Position numbers and translations under genes: made by a program
Shown here: piece by piece, positions 6,595 through 13,355 of the stretch
How the letters are laid out: each line of letters starts with the position of its first letter
Position numbering within the stretch: the stretch's first letter is position 1
The notes under the pieces: generated by a model
Told to the model about the DNA's origin: nothing
Databases searched by the model: none
Seen by the model: the letters and a program-made list of their open reading frames with translations, nothing else
Assembly (NCBI GenBank): GCA_900551675.1
Contig: URXH01000024.1
Location: 1 to 22,429, forward strand
Source: an uncultured bacterium
GTDB lineage: Bacteria > Cyanobacteriota > Vampirovibrionia > Gastranaerophilales > Gastranaerophilaceae
Reading direction: 5' to 3'
Length of the DNA: 22,429 bases

Positions 6595-6614
6595 GACATA
6601 TATATTTTATAAAG

Positions 6615-6641
6615 AAAAAATGATAAAATTATCATTTTTTT
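6615..6641. terminator. Bidirectional AT-rich terminator
   Basis: AAAAAATGATAA (6615-6626) and TTATCATTTTTT (6629-6640) form a perfect 12-bp inverted repeat with T-runs on both strands. It lies 12 bp past the stop of the minus-strand cysteine-cluster gene and probably belongs to the right flank. Confidence 0.6.
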
Positions 6642-6652
6642 AATACTTAAAA

Positions 6653-7288
6653 TTATATAGTAAAACCGTTTTTTTCTTTTACTTCTGAAGACGTATAAAA
6701 AGGACTATTTACTATCTGTTTAAATCTCTCATAATTAGTTACCTCAGATGGTGTTAAAGGCTCATTATTTTCTATCTTACTAACAATTGAATTTGATTTT
6801 TGGATTAATAAATCATAAACATAATCGAAAAACTCTTTTCCCGTATACTCTTTAATAAATAATTCCAACAAACTTTGATGCTTAAGCCAACTTCTCATAA
6901 ACTCATCATCGTCAAAAGTTTTAGGACAAGGCCCGTTAACAAAGGTAGGCTTAACCATTAATCCACAAGATGGCCTTTCATCTTCATCATAAAAACATCC
7001 ATTTTCACCAAGCATTTTGCAAGGTCCACCACTGGTAAATAAATCAACTACGTCCTTATCTTTGTTTCTTGCCCTTAAAAACAAAATAAGAGTCCAAGCA
7101 TCTTTATTAAAGCTTAAGTTTTTAACGGGAAAAGCATCTATTGAAATATTTCCTTTTAATAATTCTTTTTTTATAGTTATATATTTCATCTTTTTAAAGT
7201 CACTAGGCATGTACATACAGCCAGAAACCTTACAGCATGAACCTTTACATTTAGAACATAAATCTTTGTTTATATAAATATTTCCCAT
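6653..7288 (-). CDS. YkgJ-family cysteine-cluster protein
   Basis: The 211-residue protein has the YkgJ-type pattern (CxxCxxxCC family, thought to bind zinc or iron). N-terminal cysteines are at 11, 14, 18, 19 and 24 (CSKCKGSCC). A second group is at 90, 98, 108 and 121, in GGPCKM, ENGCFYDEDERPSCG and GPCP, where CxxYxxRPxxC is typical. The C-terminal third is helical and unassigned. The biochemical role of the family is not established, so I give none. The start at 7288 has TTAAGGAGAGTGAC upstream and its own promoter. It is the first gene to the right of the mobile element and has very AT-rich codon use, like the rest of the right flank. Another cysteine-rich gene lies immediately upstream on the same strand. 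Confidence 0.8.
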   Translation of the reverse strand: MGNIYINKDLCSKCKGSCCKVSGCMYMPSDFKKMKYITIKKELLKGNISIDAFPVKNLSFNKDAWTLILFLRARNKDKDVVDLFTSGGPCKMLGENGCFYDEDERPSCGLMVKPTFVNGPCPKTFDDDEFMRSWLKHQSLLELFIKEYTGKEFFDYVYDLLIQKSNSIVSKIENNEPLTPSEVTNYERFKQIVNSPFYTSSEVKEKNGFTI

Positions 7289-7322
7289 AATGTCACTCTC
7301 CTTAAAGCATAATGTCTGTAGT

Positions 7323-7367
7323 ATTATACTTAAAACACTTTAAAAGTCAAGAAATTAATCTTGACTT
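7323..7367 (-). promoter_or_regulatory. Promoter of the YkgJ-family gene with overlapping palindrome
   Basis: Minus strand TTGACT (7350-7345), 16 nt, TATAAT (7328-7323). The -35 lies inside a perfect palindrome, AAGTCAAG (7344-7351) with CTTGACTT (7360-7367), separated by 8 nt. The arrangement suits an operator for a dimeric repressor; it also overlaps the stop of the upstream small gene. Confidence 0.65.
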
Positions 7368-7597
7368 ACTTTTCAGGAAATTTTTTAACATAACAATTTT
7401 TAAATCCTACACAATAATAACCAGCTGGCTTACCATATTCATCATGAATTTTTTCAGAAGTAGGCACCTTACAACTATTATTAACACATAAAAGGCATCC
7501 CATGTTTTCATCTATATACGTTTGATCACAAGTTGATTCTAAATAAATTCTTTTATAAAAACCCCCACGTTTCTTTTTTTTTCTTTTTCCCAGCCAT
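7366..7597 (-). pseudogene. Small cysteine-rich protein, frameshifted in an A9 run
   Basis: An ATG at 7597 follows AAAGGA at a good distance and encodes MAGKKKKK before a stop at 7553. If one base is removed from the nine-A run (minus strand, 7582-7574), the frame continues to a stop at 7366 and gives a 76-residue protein. That protein is basic at the N-terminus with cysteines at about 23, 34, 37, 42, 62 and 68 (segments GCLLC, NSCKV, GYYCVGFKNCYV). The downstream frame has no stop and a protein-like composition, so it was once, or still is, coding. Possible explanations are a homopolymer sequencing error, a real inactivating indel, or slippage on the A-run. The six cysteines suggest a small metal-binding protein. 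It follows the MerR-like gene by 33 bp. I do not recognise the family. Confidence 0.6.
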
Positions 7598-7630
7598 ATT
7601 TTTAATTCCTTTATTAGTATTTGCTTGAAT

Positions 7631-8128
7631 TTATTCCCAGACGTGTTTTTCTTTCTTTTTATAGAAGCCTAATCCAACAGGTTTGTAGCTGTTAAGATCA
7701 TTTTTAAGCTGGTAAATTTCTTTATTCAAATCAATAATTTTTTGTCTCAGCGTTTCGTTGTCGGTTTTGCATCTGATAAGTTCAACAACAACTTCATCCA
7801 TACCTTCCAATTTTTCGTCTATAATTTTGGAAATTCTGTTGCTGAGCTTTGTTTCCATATCTTTTAAGGAAGCCAGAATATTCATAATAGCTGAGGGCTG
7901 TTTAGCAACAGCTGCAGCAGGAGGCATTGCAGCACCTTTCATAGCCTGAACTTTTCTCAAATTTTTCACTTCTTCGTACGAAAAATATGTTTGTCCTTTG
8001 CTGTTTTTTCTCGGCAGGATAGAAGCGCGTTTGCATAATTCAACGATTTCTTTGTTATCTGTTTTAAGAATACTTCTCACTTCTTGCGGAGATAAAGTTT
8101 TTCCCTTTAACTCTTGTTCTAATATCAT
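7631..8128 (-). CDS. MerR-like HTH protein with C-terminal coiled coil
   Basis: The 165-residue protein begins with a helix-turn-helix region (about 10-65) whose order TLSPQEVRSILKTD, LCKRASILPR, YFSYEEVKNLRKV recalls MerR/excisionase-type winged helices. An Ala/Pro-rich linker (66-80) and a long predicted coiled coil (about 85-148, IDLNKEIYQLKNDLN) follow, ending in a short basic tail. It is probably a cytosolic DNA-binding protein that oligomerises through the coil; no ligand domain is visible. GAGGGATAAAAT precedes the ATG at 8128, and a clear promoter lies 30-60 bp upstream. The two cysteine-rich genes follow on the same strand. It diverges from the TonB-domain gene. I could not place it in a named family with confidence. 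Confidence 0.7.
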   Translation of the reverse strand: MILEQELKGKTLSPQEVRSILKTDNKEIVELCKRASILPRKNSKGQTYFSYEEVKNLRKVQAMKGAAMPPAAAVAKQPSAIMNILASLKDMETKLSNRISKIIDEKLEGMDEVVVELIRCKTDNETLRQKIIDLNKEIYQLKNDLNSYKPVGLGFYKKKEKHVWE

Positions 8129-8157
8129 ATTTTATCCCTCAAAATTTCTCCAACTAT

Positions 8158-8186
8158 ATTGTATTTTATATATAAAAAAAAGACAA
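8158..8186 (-). promoter_or_regulatory. Promoter of the MerR-like gene
   Basis: Minus strand TTGTCT (8186-8181), 17 nt, TACAAT (8163-8158). The expected start of transcription is about 23 nt before the ATG. Confidence 0.65.
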
Positions 8187-8311
8187 ATATATTTAGTAAT
8201 CTTGTAACATCACTTAATAAATTGTTTTTCAAAGAATCATAAAAATGTATGGTGTTTGGTTTAAGTTTTTGTTATTTAATAAAATAATAAAAAAGAAAAG
8301 GAAAAGGTTGT

Positions 8312-9136
8312 ATGAAAAAGATTGCTTTACTATTTATGGCTCTTGCGTTGTCATGTTCTTGTGTAAAATCGGCTGACTGGCAGTCTGTTGATACAAGCAG
8401 TGCTAATTTAAGTTTATCTGTTGATATTGATTCGGTAAAAAATATTAATCCAGATGAATATGTTTATGCTATTAAATACCGTGTTGCAGCTAAGCCTGAA
8501 CAGGTTGCCTATATAAAATCAAATTTTGGCGATAATTATATTGGAGTTATAAAATCAGGCATGTTTGATGAAAATGAGTATCGTCCTCAAGCGGTTTTTG
8601 CTAATCCTAGGGTATTTATGAAGCCTGTTGTGCAGGATTCATTTTTGAATATTGCGCACAGATACGTATTTGATTATACTCAAGGTGCGCAAAATGCCGG
8701 TATTTCCGATGTAAAAAAACAATCTGATAAAGAGTTTGAAACAGTACAAACTGTTGAGCCTGCATCTGAAGCTTCTGTTCAGAAACCTATATTGAGGGGT
8801 GAAGAAATTCAACCCGCTGTTACATCAGATCTTGCAGTGAAAAATATGAAAGAATATGTTGCATTTACAGGTGAAAAACTCGTAAACAACTGGGAGCCTC
8901 CTAAATCCGGACGTAATACTCAGGCAATAGTAATTCTTGAAATCGGTGCTGACGGAAGTCTGCAAAATTACAAATTTGCAAAATCTTCGGGCGACAAGCT
9001 GACAGACAGATCAATAATGAGTGCAATTGAACTTTCTGCACCGTTTGCAAGAATTCCGGGTATGAAAAGTAATGTAAAAAGTACTGATATGCAGTTTGTT
9101 TTCGAATATAAGTATTTCAGGAAATCTGTAATATAA
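8312..9136 (+). CDS. TonB C-terminal-domain envelope protein
   Basis: The 274-residue protein starts with a clear signal sequence (MKKIALLFMALALSCSCVKS), so it leaves the cytoplasm. A middle region (about 22-175) has no recognised domain and contains a Glu/Gln/Val-rich linker near 135-170. The C-terminal part (about 178-270) fits the TonB_C fold: VNNWEPPKSGRNTQAIVILE, a GADGSLQN turn, KSSGDKLTDRSIMSAI, then the final strand. Canonical TonB has an N-terminal transmembrane anchor plus a proline-rich spacer. Here a cleavable-looking signal and no Pro-rich region suggest a periplasmic TonB-C protein that is not a full energy transducer. Cysteines 15 and 17 do not form a proper lipobox. AAGGAAAAGG precedes the ATG. 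The gene ends in a strong terminator. Confidence 0.75.
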   Translation: MKKIALLFMALALSCSCVKSADWQSVDTSSANLSLSVDIDSVKNINPDEYVYAIKYRVAAKPEQVAYIKSNFGDNYIGVIKSGMFDENEYRPQAVFANPRVFMKPVVQDSFLNIAHRYVFDYTQGAQNAGISDVKKQSDKEFETVQTVEPASEASVQKPILRGEEIQPAVTSDLAVKNMKEYVAFTGEKLVNNWEPPKSGRNTQAIVILEIGADGSLQNYKFAKSSGDKLTDRSIMSAIELSAPFARIPGMKSNVKSTDMQFVFEYKYFRKSVI

Positions 9137-9155
9137 AAGATATAAAAATATAGTA

Positions 9156-9186
9156 AAAAATCCGGAAATTTAATTTCCGGATTTTT
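9156..9186. terminator. Bidirectional terminator between TonB-domain gene and rpmB
   Basis: AAAAATCCGGAAATT (9156-9170) and AATTTCCGGATTTTT (9172-9186) form a near-perfect inverted repeat with A- and T-runs at the two sides. It serves both convergent genes. Confidence 0.9.
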
Positions 9187-9213
9187 ATAATAAATTTGTT
9201 TTTACTCATAATA

Positions 9214-9405
9214 TTAAACGGCTTTTTGAACTTTTCCTGCTCTTAAGCATGAAGTGCATACTTTTATTCTTTTAACAGTTCCGTTTACATTCACCTTAAC
9301 TGATTGAAGGTTTGGTTCCTGAGTATGAACAATTTGTTTATGCGAGAAAGTTAATTTCGCTGCTTTAATCGGTGCTTTACCACATACATCACATTTTTTT
9401 GACAT
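9214..9405 (-). CDS. rpmB: 50S ribosomal protein bL28
   Basis: The 63-residue protein opens with MSKKCDVCGKAP and has the bL28 order of basic and hydrophobic blocks (NLQSVKVNVNGTVKRIKVCTSCLRAGKV). Two Cys pairs, Cys5/Cys8 and Cys50/Cys53, make it a zinc-binding (C+) form. bL28 is part of the large ribosomal subunit near the E site. AAAGGAAATAAG lies before the ATG, a promoter is recognisable 40-70 bp upstream, and it shares a terminator with the convergent upstream neighbour. It is transcribed alone here. As a core gene with AT-rich codon use it shows that the right flank is chromosomal. Confidence 0.95.
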   Translation of the reverse strand: MSKKCDVCGKAPIKAAKLTFSHKQIVHTQEPNLQSVKVNVNGTVKRIKVCTSCLRAGKVQKAV

Positions 9406-9443
9406 AATTCTTATTTCCTTTTCTAGCTAGTTTGTGTATTTTA

Positions 9444-9471
9444 ATAATATATTAAAAATCTTAAAAATCAA
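9444..9471 (-). promoter_or_regulatory. Probable promoter of rpmB
   Basis: Minus strand TTGATT (9471-9466), 16 nt, TATTAT (9449-9444), about 39 nt before the ATG. The region is AT-rich, so chance matches are possible. Confidence 0.5.
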
Positions 9472-9535
9472 GAAGCATGTTAAATTAAGTTAAGCCATTG
9501 CTCAAAACCGCTAATTGTAACAATTTTATAAGGAC

Positions 9536-9564
9536 TTGAATTAAATTTTGCCTTATGCTATATT
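9536..9564 (+). promoter_or_regulatory. Promoter of the LysM protein
   Basis: TTGAAT (9536-9541), 17 nt, TATATT (9559-9564) with an extended -10 TG at 9556-9557. The leader would be about 25-35 nt. Confidence 0.65.
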
Positions 9565-9595
9565 TCATTTATTAAGAACAATTTATTATTAGGGT

Positions 9596-10168
9596 ATGGA
9601 AAAAATGAAGAGTTCAACTATCAGAAGATCAAATTTATCTAAGGAAAAAATGGCTGTATTAGAGGCATTGTCCCAGTACAGACGCGATCAGTACGACAAT
9701 TCCCCCGGAATATATGTAAGACCTAATAAGGAAAAAGAATTAGATGTTTTGTGGCAGAATTTTAAAGTTAACCAGAAAAATGATAAATCTCCAAGCATCT
9801 ATCTCGCTGCAGGATTTATTGTTGGTGCTGTAGTAATGCTTGTTTTGACGGTTATGATAAGTTTTTCTGCTAACGGATTTAACTCTTTAAAAGAAAAAGT
9901 CGCATCATCTCCGGCTCCTGCTAAAAAAGAAAAATTAAGTTTAAATTTTATACCTTCTTCTGTTGAAAAATCACAGCCGGAAGCTGTAAATGAAACTTAC
10001 ACGGTGCAAAGCGGCGATACAATGGAAAGTATCTTAATCAGATTTTACGGCTCATACAGTAAGGAAAAAGAGTCGCTTGTTTTGAAAACAAACAATTTGA
10101 CAAATCCTAATAAACTTTCAATAGGACAGAAATTAATAATTCCTGTGGAAGAAAAGCAGGCTGAATAA
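9596..10168 (+). CDS. Membrane-anchored LysM-domain protein
   Basis: The 190-residue protein has a charged cytoplasmic N-terminus (1-65), one transmembrane helix (about 68-92, IYLAAGFIVGAVVMLVLTVM), an extended linker with KKEK and Pro/Ser (95-132) and a C-terminal LysM domain (about 134-183, from YTVQSGDTMESILIRFY to LSIGQKLIIP). LysM binds N-acetylglucosamine polymers, so the protein probably ties the inner membrane to peptidoglycan. The ATG at 9596 is only one base from the AGGG motif; the in-frame ATG at 9605 has better spacing (10 nt) and may be the true start, which would remove three residues. It has its own promoter and terminator. No enzymatic domain is present. Confidence 0.8.
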   Translation: MEKMKSSTIRRSNLSKEKMAVLEALSQYRRDQYDNSPGIYVRPNKEKELDVLWQNFKVNQKNDKSPSIYLAAGFIVGAVVMLVLTVMISFSANGFNSLKEKVASSPAPAKKEKLSLNFIPSSVEKSQPEAVNETYTVQSGDTMESILIRFYGSYSKEKESLVLKTNNLTNPNKLSIGQKLIIPVEEKQAE

Positions 10169-10178
10169 ATTTAAAAAG

Positions 10179-10203
10179 ACCGTTTTTTAGAAACGGTTTT
10201 TTT
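10179..10203 (+). terminator. Terminator of the LysM gene
   Basis: ACCGTTT (10179-10185) pairs with AAACGGT (10191-10197), loop 5 nt, followed by a run of T. It lies 10 bp after the stop. Confidence 0.85.
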
Positions 10204-10221
10204 ATTATTTATTATTTATTA
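10201..10221. repeat. Three tandem TTTATTA units
   Basis: TTTATTA is repeated three times and runs from the LysM terminator into the stop codon of the convergent rarA. It is a simple repeat at a gene end with no evident function. Confidence 0.8.
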
Positions 10222-11451
10222 TTTTGTATATTTTCGGCCTGCAAGTTCATCAGGAAGAAATTGCTGTTTAACATCAGGTGCATCGTGGCTGTAAATATAA
10301 CCTATTCCAAAGCCGTAATTTTTTGCATCTTTGTAATGTGCATCTCTAAGATGCATCGGGGGCGGAAAATCTTTTCCGGAATTAATATCATTCAGAGCCT
10401 GATCAATTGCCATGACTGTTTCATTAGATTTTGGCGCACGTGCAACATAAATTACAGCCTGTGCAAGCGGGATTCTTCCTTCGGGAAGTCCCAGAAGCTC
10501 AACTGCTTTATAGGCATTAAGTGCAACATTTAATGCGTTTGGATCTGCATTGCCGACATCTTCTGCAGAACATGTTATTAGTCTTCTTGCAATAAATCTG
10601 GGATCTTCACCTGCTGCAATCATTTTTGCAAGATAATAAATTGCGGCATCAGGATCTGACCCGCGCAGACTTTTTTGAAAAGCTGATGCACAATCGTAAT
10701 GCTCCTGCTGTGAATACCTTGTATTACGTTTCTGGCATATTTCTTCAATAATTTTTACCGTTAAATTACGTCTGCCGTATTTTAAGTCGCTTGCAAAATA
10801 CGCATTTTCAACAACATTCAGAGCATAGCGCGCGTCTCCTCTTGCAAGATTTATTATAAAATCAATTGCTCCGGCTTCACAATCCATTGGAAGATAATTT
10901 TTTGCAAGGTAAGCAAACCCTTTTTTAATAATCTTATCCATGCTTTCATCGTCAATGGAATTGAGCCTTACTACCTGTACTCTTGATAAAAGTGCCGGCA
11001 CAACCTGAAAAGAAGGATTTTCAGTTGTTGAACCTATTAAAAACAACGTTCCGTTTTCAAGATGTGGCAAAAGAGCATCCTGCTGCGTTTTTGAATATCT
11101 GTGTATTTCATCTATAAAAAGAATTGTTTTATGGCCGCTCCTCAATGCTTCTTTAGCACTTTCAACCGCATCTTTAATATCTTTAACGCCCGATGTTACG
11201 GCAGAAATTTCAATAAAGTTTGCGCTGGTTCTTGTCGCAATAAGCCTTGCAAGTGTTGTTTTCCCGCATCCGGGGGTGCCCCAGAATATCATTGAAAAAA
11301 GCCTGTTAGTTTTCAAAAGATTAAGTATGGGGCTGTTTGGAGAAATAACGTTGCTTTGTCCCAAAAATTCTTCAATAGTTTTTGGACGCAGAAGTTCCGC
11401 AAGCGGTATCTGCTTATTTTGATTTTCCAGTTCCGTAAATAGATTATTCAT
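10219..11451 (-). CDS. rarA: Replication-associated recombination protein A (AAA+ ATPase)
   Basis: The 410-residue protein is the normal size for RarA/MgsA. It shows ELLRPKTIEEFLGQ near the N-terminus, Walker A GTPGCGKT (58-65), Walker B LFIDEIHR (111-118), the sensor-1 region GSTTENPSF (140-148) and the C-terminal tetramerisation part with EDVGNADP and PKSNE. RarA acts at stalled replication forks and at DNA ends in the cytoplasm, together with SSB and RecA pathways. No ribosome site precedes the ATG at 11451. An extended -10 box (TGTTACAAT, minus strand) lies so close that transcription would begin at about the start codon, so the mRNA may be leaderless. It diverges from the solute-binding-protein gene. 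Confidence 0.95.
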   Translation of the reverse strand: MNNLFTELENQNKQIPLAELLRPKTIEEFLGQSNVISPNSPILNLLKTNRLFSMIFWGTPGCGKTTLARLIATRTSANFIEISAVTSGVKDIKDAVESAKEALRSGHKTILFIDEIHRYSKTQQDALLPHLENGTLFLIGSTTENPSFQVVPALLSRVQVVRLNSIDDESMDKIIKKGFAYLAKNYLPMDCEAGAIDFIINLARGDARYALNVVENAYFASDLKYGRRNLTVKIIEEICQKRNTRYSQQEHYDCASAFQKSLRGSDPDAAIYYLAKMIAAGEDPRFIARRLITCSAEDVGNADPNALNVALNAYKAVELLGLPEGRIPLAQAVIYVARAPKSNETVMAIDQALNDINSGKDFPPPMHLRDAHYKDAKNYGFGIGYIYSHDAPDVKQQFLPDELAGRKYTK

Positions 11452-11466
11452 AGTATAATTGTAACA
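11431..11466. promoter_or_regulatory. Overlapping divergent promoters of rarA and the solute-binding protein
   Basis: On the plus strand TATAAT (11454-11459) lies 35 nt before the GTG at 11494, with only a weak -35 (TTCCGT, 11431-11436, 17-nt spacer). On the minus strand an extended -10, TGTTACAAT (11466-11458), overlaps it. RNA polymerase could not occupy both at once. Confidence 0.45.
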
Positions 11467-11493
11467 TGGTTAGGCAAAAGTGAGTGGTATAAA

Positions 11494-12720
11494 GTGAAAA
11501 GTTTTGTAATAAAAATATGTATTATTTTGTTTGTTATTTTTCTTGCCGGTATAACAATTCCCGTTAATAAAAAAATGTCCGACAATGAAGTTATTTTTTG
11601 GACATTGCAGATGAGCGATTTTTCGCCTTATATGAATACGGTTATAAAAGAATTTGAGGCACAAAATCCTGAAATAAAAATTAAATGGGTGGATGTACCG
11701 TTTTCAGAAGGTGAAAAACGTACTCTGGCCTCTGTTTTGAGTGATAATCCGCCTGATCTTATTAATCTGAATCCTGATTTTTCGGCACTTCTCGCTCAGC
11801 GGGGTGCACTTTATGAAATTGATGAAAAGTATACGGGGCAATTTAATAAAAATATTATTAATTCTCTTAAATACAATGGAAAGTTGTATTCTCTTCCGTG
11901 GTATGCAACTTCTGCCGTAACTATTTATAATAAAAATCTTCTTTCAAAATCAGGCGCAGAATTGCCTGAAACTTTTGAAGATTTAGCAAGAATTGCCCCC
12001 CTGATAAAGGAAAAAACTGGTGCTTTTGTTTTGCTTCCGAATATTACAGAAAATGATACTATGCTCAGAATTTTGAATAAATACGGTGTAACTGCTTTAA
12101 ATATTAATTCTAAGCAGTCTGTTGAAGTTTTTGATTATTTTAAAAATCTGTATGTAAACGCTTTAATTCCAAAAGAATCAGTTACTCAAACCCATCGAGA
12201 GGCGCTTGAAAAATATATGGCAGAACAAATAGTATTTTTTCAGGCCGGTGCTAACTTTTTAAATATGATTAAAGAAAATGCTCCATCAGCTTATAAAAAT
12301 ACCGATGTAGCCCCGCAAATTACAGGCAGACTGGGACAGAATGACTTTTCTCTTATGAATTTTGTAATTCCTCTGCGTGCAAAACATAAGAATGAAGCAT
12401 TAAAGTTTGCTCTCTTTTTAACCAATTATGAAAATCAGCTTGAACTTGCAAAATTGACAAATGTTCTGGCCGTTAATGAAAAAACTTTGAAGGATGATTT
12501 TTATACTAATTATGAGCAAGATGACTTAATGGCAAAAGCGCGTGTCATCAGCGCAAAACAGCTTTACAAAATAGAACCGTCATTTAAAACAATGAAAGAC
12601 CAGAAAGAAATTAATACAATTGTAAATACGGCTGTTCAGCAGATTTTACTAAACAAAAACACCACCGGAAAAATTCTCGATGATGTTTCAGATAAAATAA
12701 ATTTAATACTTTCAGACTAA
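11494..12720 (+). CDS. ABC transporter extracellular solute-binding protein (sugar type)
   Basis: The 408-residue protein has an N-terminal hydrophobic segment (about 4-23) serving as signal or anchor. A family-1 sugar-binding fold follows: VIFWTLQMSDFSPYMNTVIKEFEAQNP, the PDLINLNPDFSALLAQRGAL segment, and NGKLYSLPWYATSAVTIYNKNLL, which is highly typical. Such proteins capture oligosaccharides or polyol phosphates outside the membrane and deliver them to an ABC permease. There is no lipobox cysteine, unlike most Gram-positive members, which fits a periplasmic or membrane-anchored form. No permease or ATPase gene is nearby, so it is an orphan. The start is GTG with a modest GAGTGG site. Its stop overlaps the end of the convergent glycine-rich gene by 4 bp. 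The substrate cannot be predicted. Confidence 0.85.
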   Translation: MKSFVIKICIILFVIFLAGITIPVNKKMSDNEVIFWTLQMSDFSPYMNTVIKEFEAQNPEIKIKWVDVPFSEGEKRTLASVLSDNPPDLINLNPDFSALLAQRGALYEIDEKYTGQFNKNIINSLKYNGKLYSLPWYATSAVTIYNKNLLSKSGAELPETFEDLARIAPLIKEKTGAFVLLPNITENDTMLRILNKYGVTALNINSKQSVEVFDYFKNLYVNALIPKESVTQTHREALEKYMAEQIVFFQAGANFLNMIKENAPSAYKNTDVAPQITGRLGQNDFSLMNFVIPLRAKHKNEALKFALFLTNYENQLELAKLTNVLAVNEKTLKDDFYTNYEQDDLMAKARVISAKQLYKIEPSFKTMKDQKEINTIVNTAVQQILLNKNTTGKILDDVSDKINLILSD

Positions 12721-13163
12721 CACCAGAACCCGCGTATACCAAAGAAACTCGGTCCGCCAAACATAAATCCCGGTGCGCATCCGCAGCCTCCGAAAAATCC
12801 TCCGCCAAAAGGCCCGCAGCCATATATAGTTGAAGTCATATAAGGATTAAAGCCGCATCCGAAAATTCCGAAAGGTGAGGTTATCATTGATGCTCCGATA
12901 AGCCCCATTGTTCCTTGAGCGTTCGCAATCGGATTACCGTAACCTGCCGCAGAATTTACGGCATATCCTAAATAACTTCCAGTATGTCTTCTTATATCTC
13001 TTGCTGCTTCATTTCTTATGGCTCCGTTCATAACGTTAAAACCAAAATCCATAAGAGCATCACCCACTGGTACTCCGTTGTTTCTCGCATTGGTAAAACC
13101 TACGGTGCTTCCAAGAAGTGCGTTAATATTACTGAGTGTATATAAAGTATTGTCTAAACCCAT
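12717..13163 (-). CDS. Glycine/cysteine-rich small protein, unknown function (family member A)
   Basis: The ATG at 13163 is chosen over an upstream ATG at 13286 because GAGAGAGGTAAT precedes it and the extra N-terminus would be encoded by the AT-rich promoter region. The 148-residue product has a neutral helical N-terminal half (1-95) and a C-terminal part rich in Gly, Phe and Cys (FGCGFNPY, YGCGPFGGGFFGGCGCAPG, ending FWC), with cysteines at 103, 116, 127, 129 and 148. No signal peptide or known domain is visible. Composition recalls structural or surface proteins. Its promoter element is shared with the genes at 13356-14411 and 21448-22386. It overlaps the convergent solute-binding gene by 4 bp and has no separate terminator. 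I do not recognise the family. Confidence 0.7.
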   Translation of the reverse strand: MGLDNTLYTLSNINALLGSTVGFTNARNNGVPVGDALMDFGFNVMNGAIRNEAARDIRRHTGSYLGYAVNSAAGYGNPIANAQGTMGLIGASMITSPFGIFGCGFNPYMTSTIYGCGPFGGGFFGGCGCAPGFMFGGPSFFGIRGFWC

Positions 13164-13193
13164 ATTACCTCTCTCGGTTATATATTTATATAT

Positions 13194-13223
13194 ATATAAA
13201 GTATATATAGTGTTATATATTGC
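13194..13223 (-). promoter_or_regulatory. Shared AT-rich promoter element, copy A
   Basis: ATATAAAGTATATAT (13194-13208, plus strand) is identical to copy B and one base off copy C. It starts 30 nt before the ATG at 13163. ATTGC (13219-13223) follows after 13 nt from AGTATA, exactly as in copy B. On the minus strand this reads GCAAT-N13-TATACTTTATAT. Confidence 0.6.
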
Positions 13224-13320
13224 TATTTTCGTAATGTATAATTTACAAAAGTTTACAATTAGTATATCTGTTATATATATACCCACTTATTACTGCTGCT
13301 AATCATTTGGCTGTATAGCA

Positions 13321-13344
13321 AAAAGCCGGGCTGATGTCCGGCCT
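13321..13344 (-). terminator. Terminator of the glycine-rich LysM-like gene
   Basis: On the minus strand GCCGG (13343-13339) pairs with CCGGC (13330-13326), loop 8 nt, followed by TTTTTGC. It lies 12 bp after the stop at 13356, so the next minus-strand gene (13163) must have its own promoter. Confidence 0.85.
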
Positions 13345-13355
13345 GTTACTATTAT

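Larger units (their letters stand above)
1530..6610. mobile_element. Tn916-family integrative mobilizable element (approximate limits)
   Basis: The segment contains int, xis and a MobT/Rep_trans relaxase on the plus strand and two XRE regulators on the minus strand, the gene plan of small non-conjugative relatives of Tn916 (Tn6218-like). Paired TACCACGA arm repeats occur near each end. An imperfect inverted repeat with core TTTTTGAYTATC is seen at 1544-1555 and, inverted, at 6583-6594, so the true ends should lie just outside these. There are no type IV secretion, FtsK-like coupling or resistance genes. Exact att junctions cannot be fixed without an empty site. Confidence 0.8.

Noticed and set aside
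8312..8365. Lipoprotein signal in the TonB-domain protein
   Set aside because: Cys15 and Cys17 are in LSCSC, but the -3 to -1 residues do not fit a lipobox, so an ordinary signal peptide is more likely.
10201..10221. TTTATTA tandem repeat as a phase-variable switch
   Set aside because: It is between convergent gene ends, not in a promoter or early coding region, so changes in copy number would have little effect.
13164..13286. Longer start for glycine-rich protein A
   Set aside because: The extension is encoded by the AT-rich promoter region and lacks a ribosome site, whereas the ATG at 13163 has GAGAGAGG in place.
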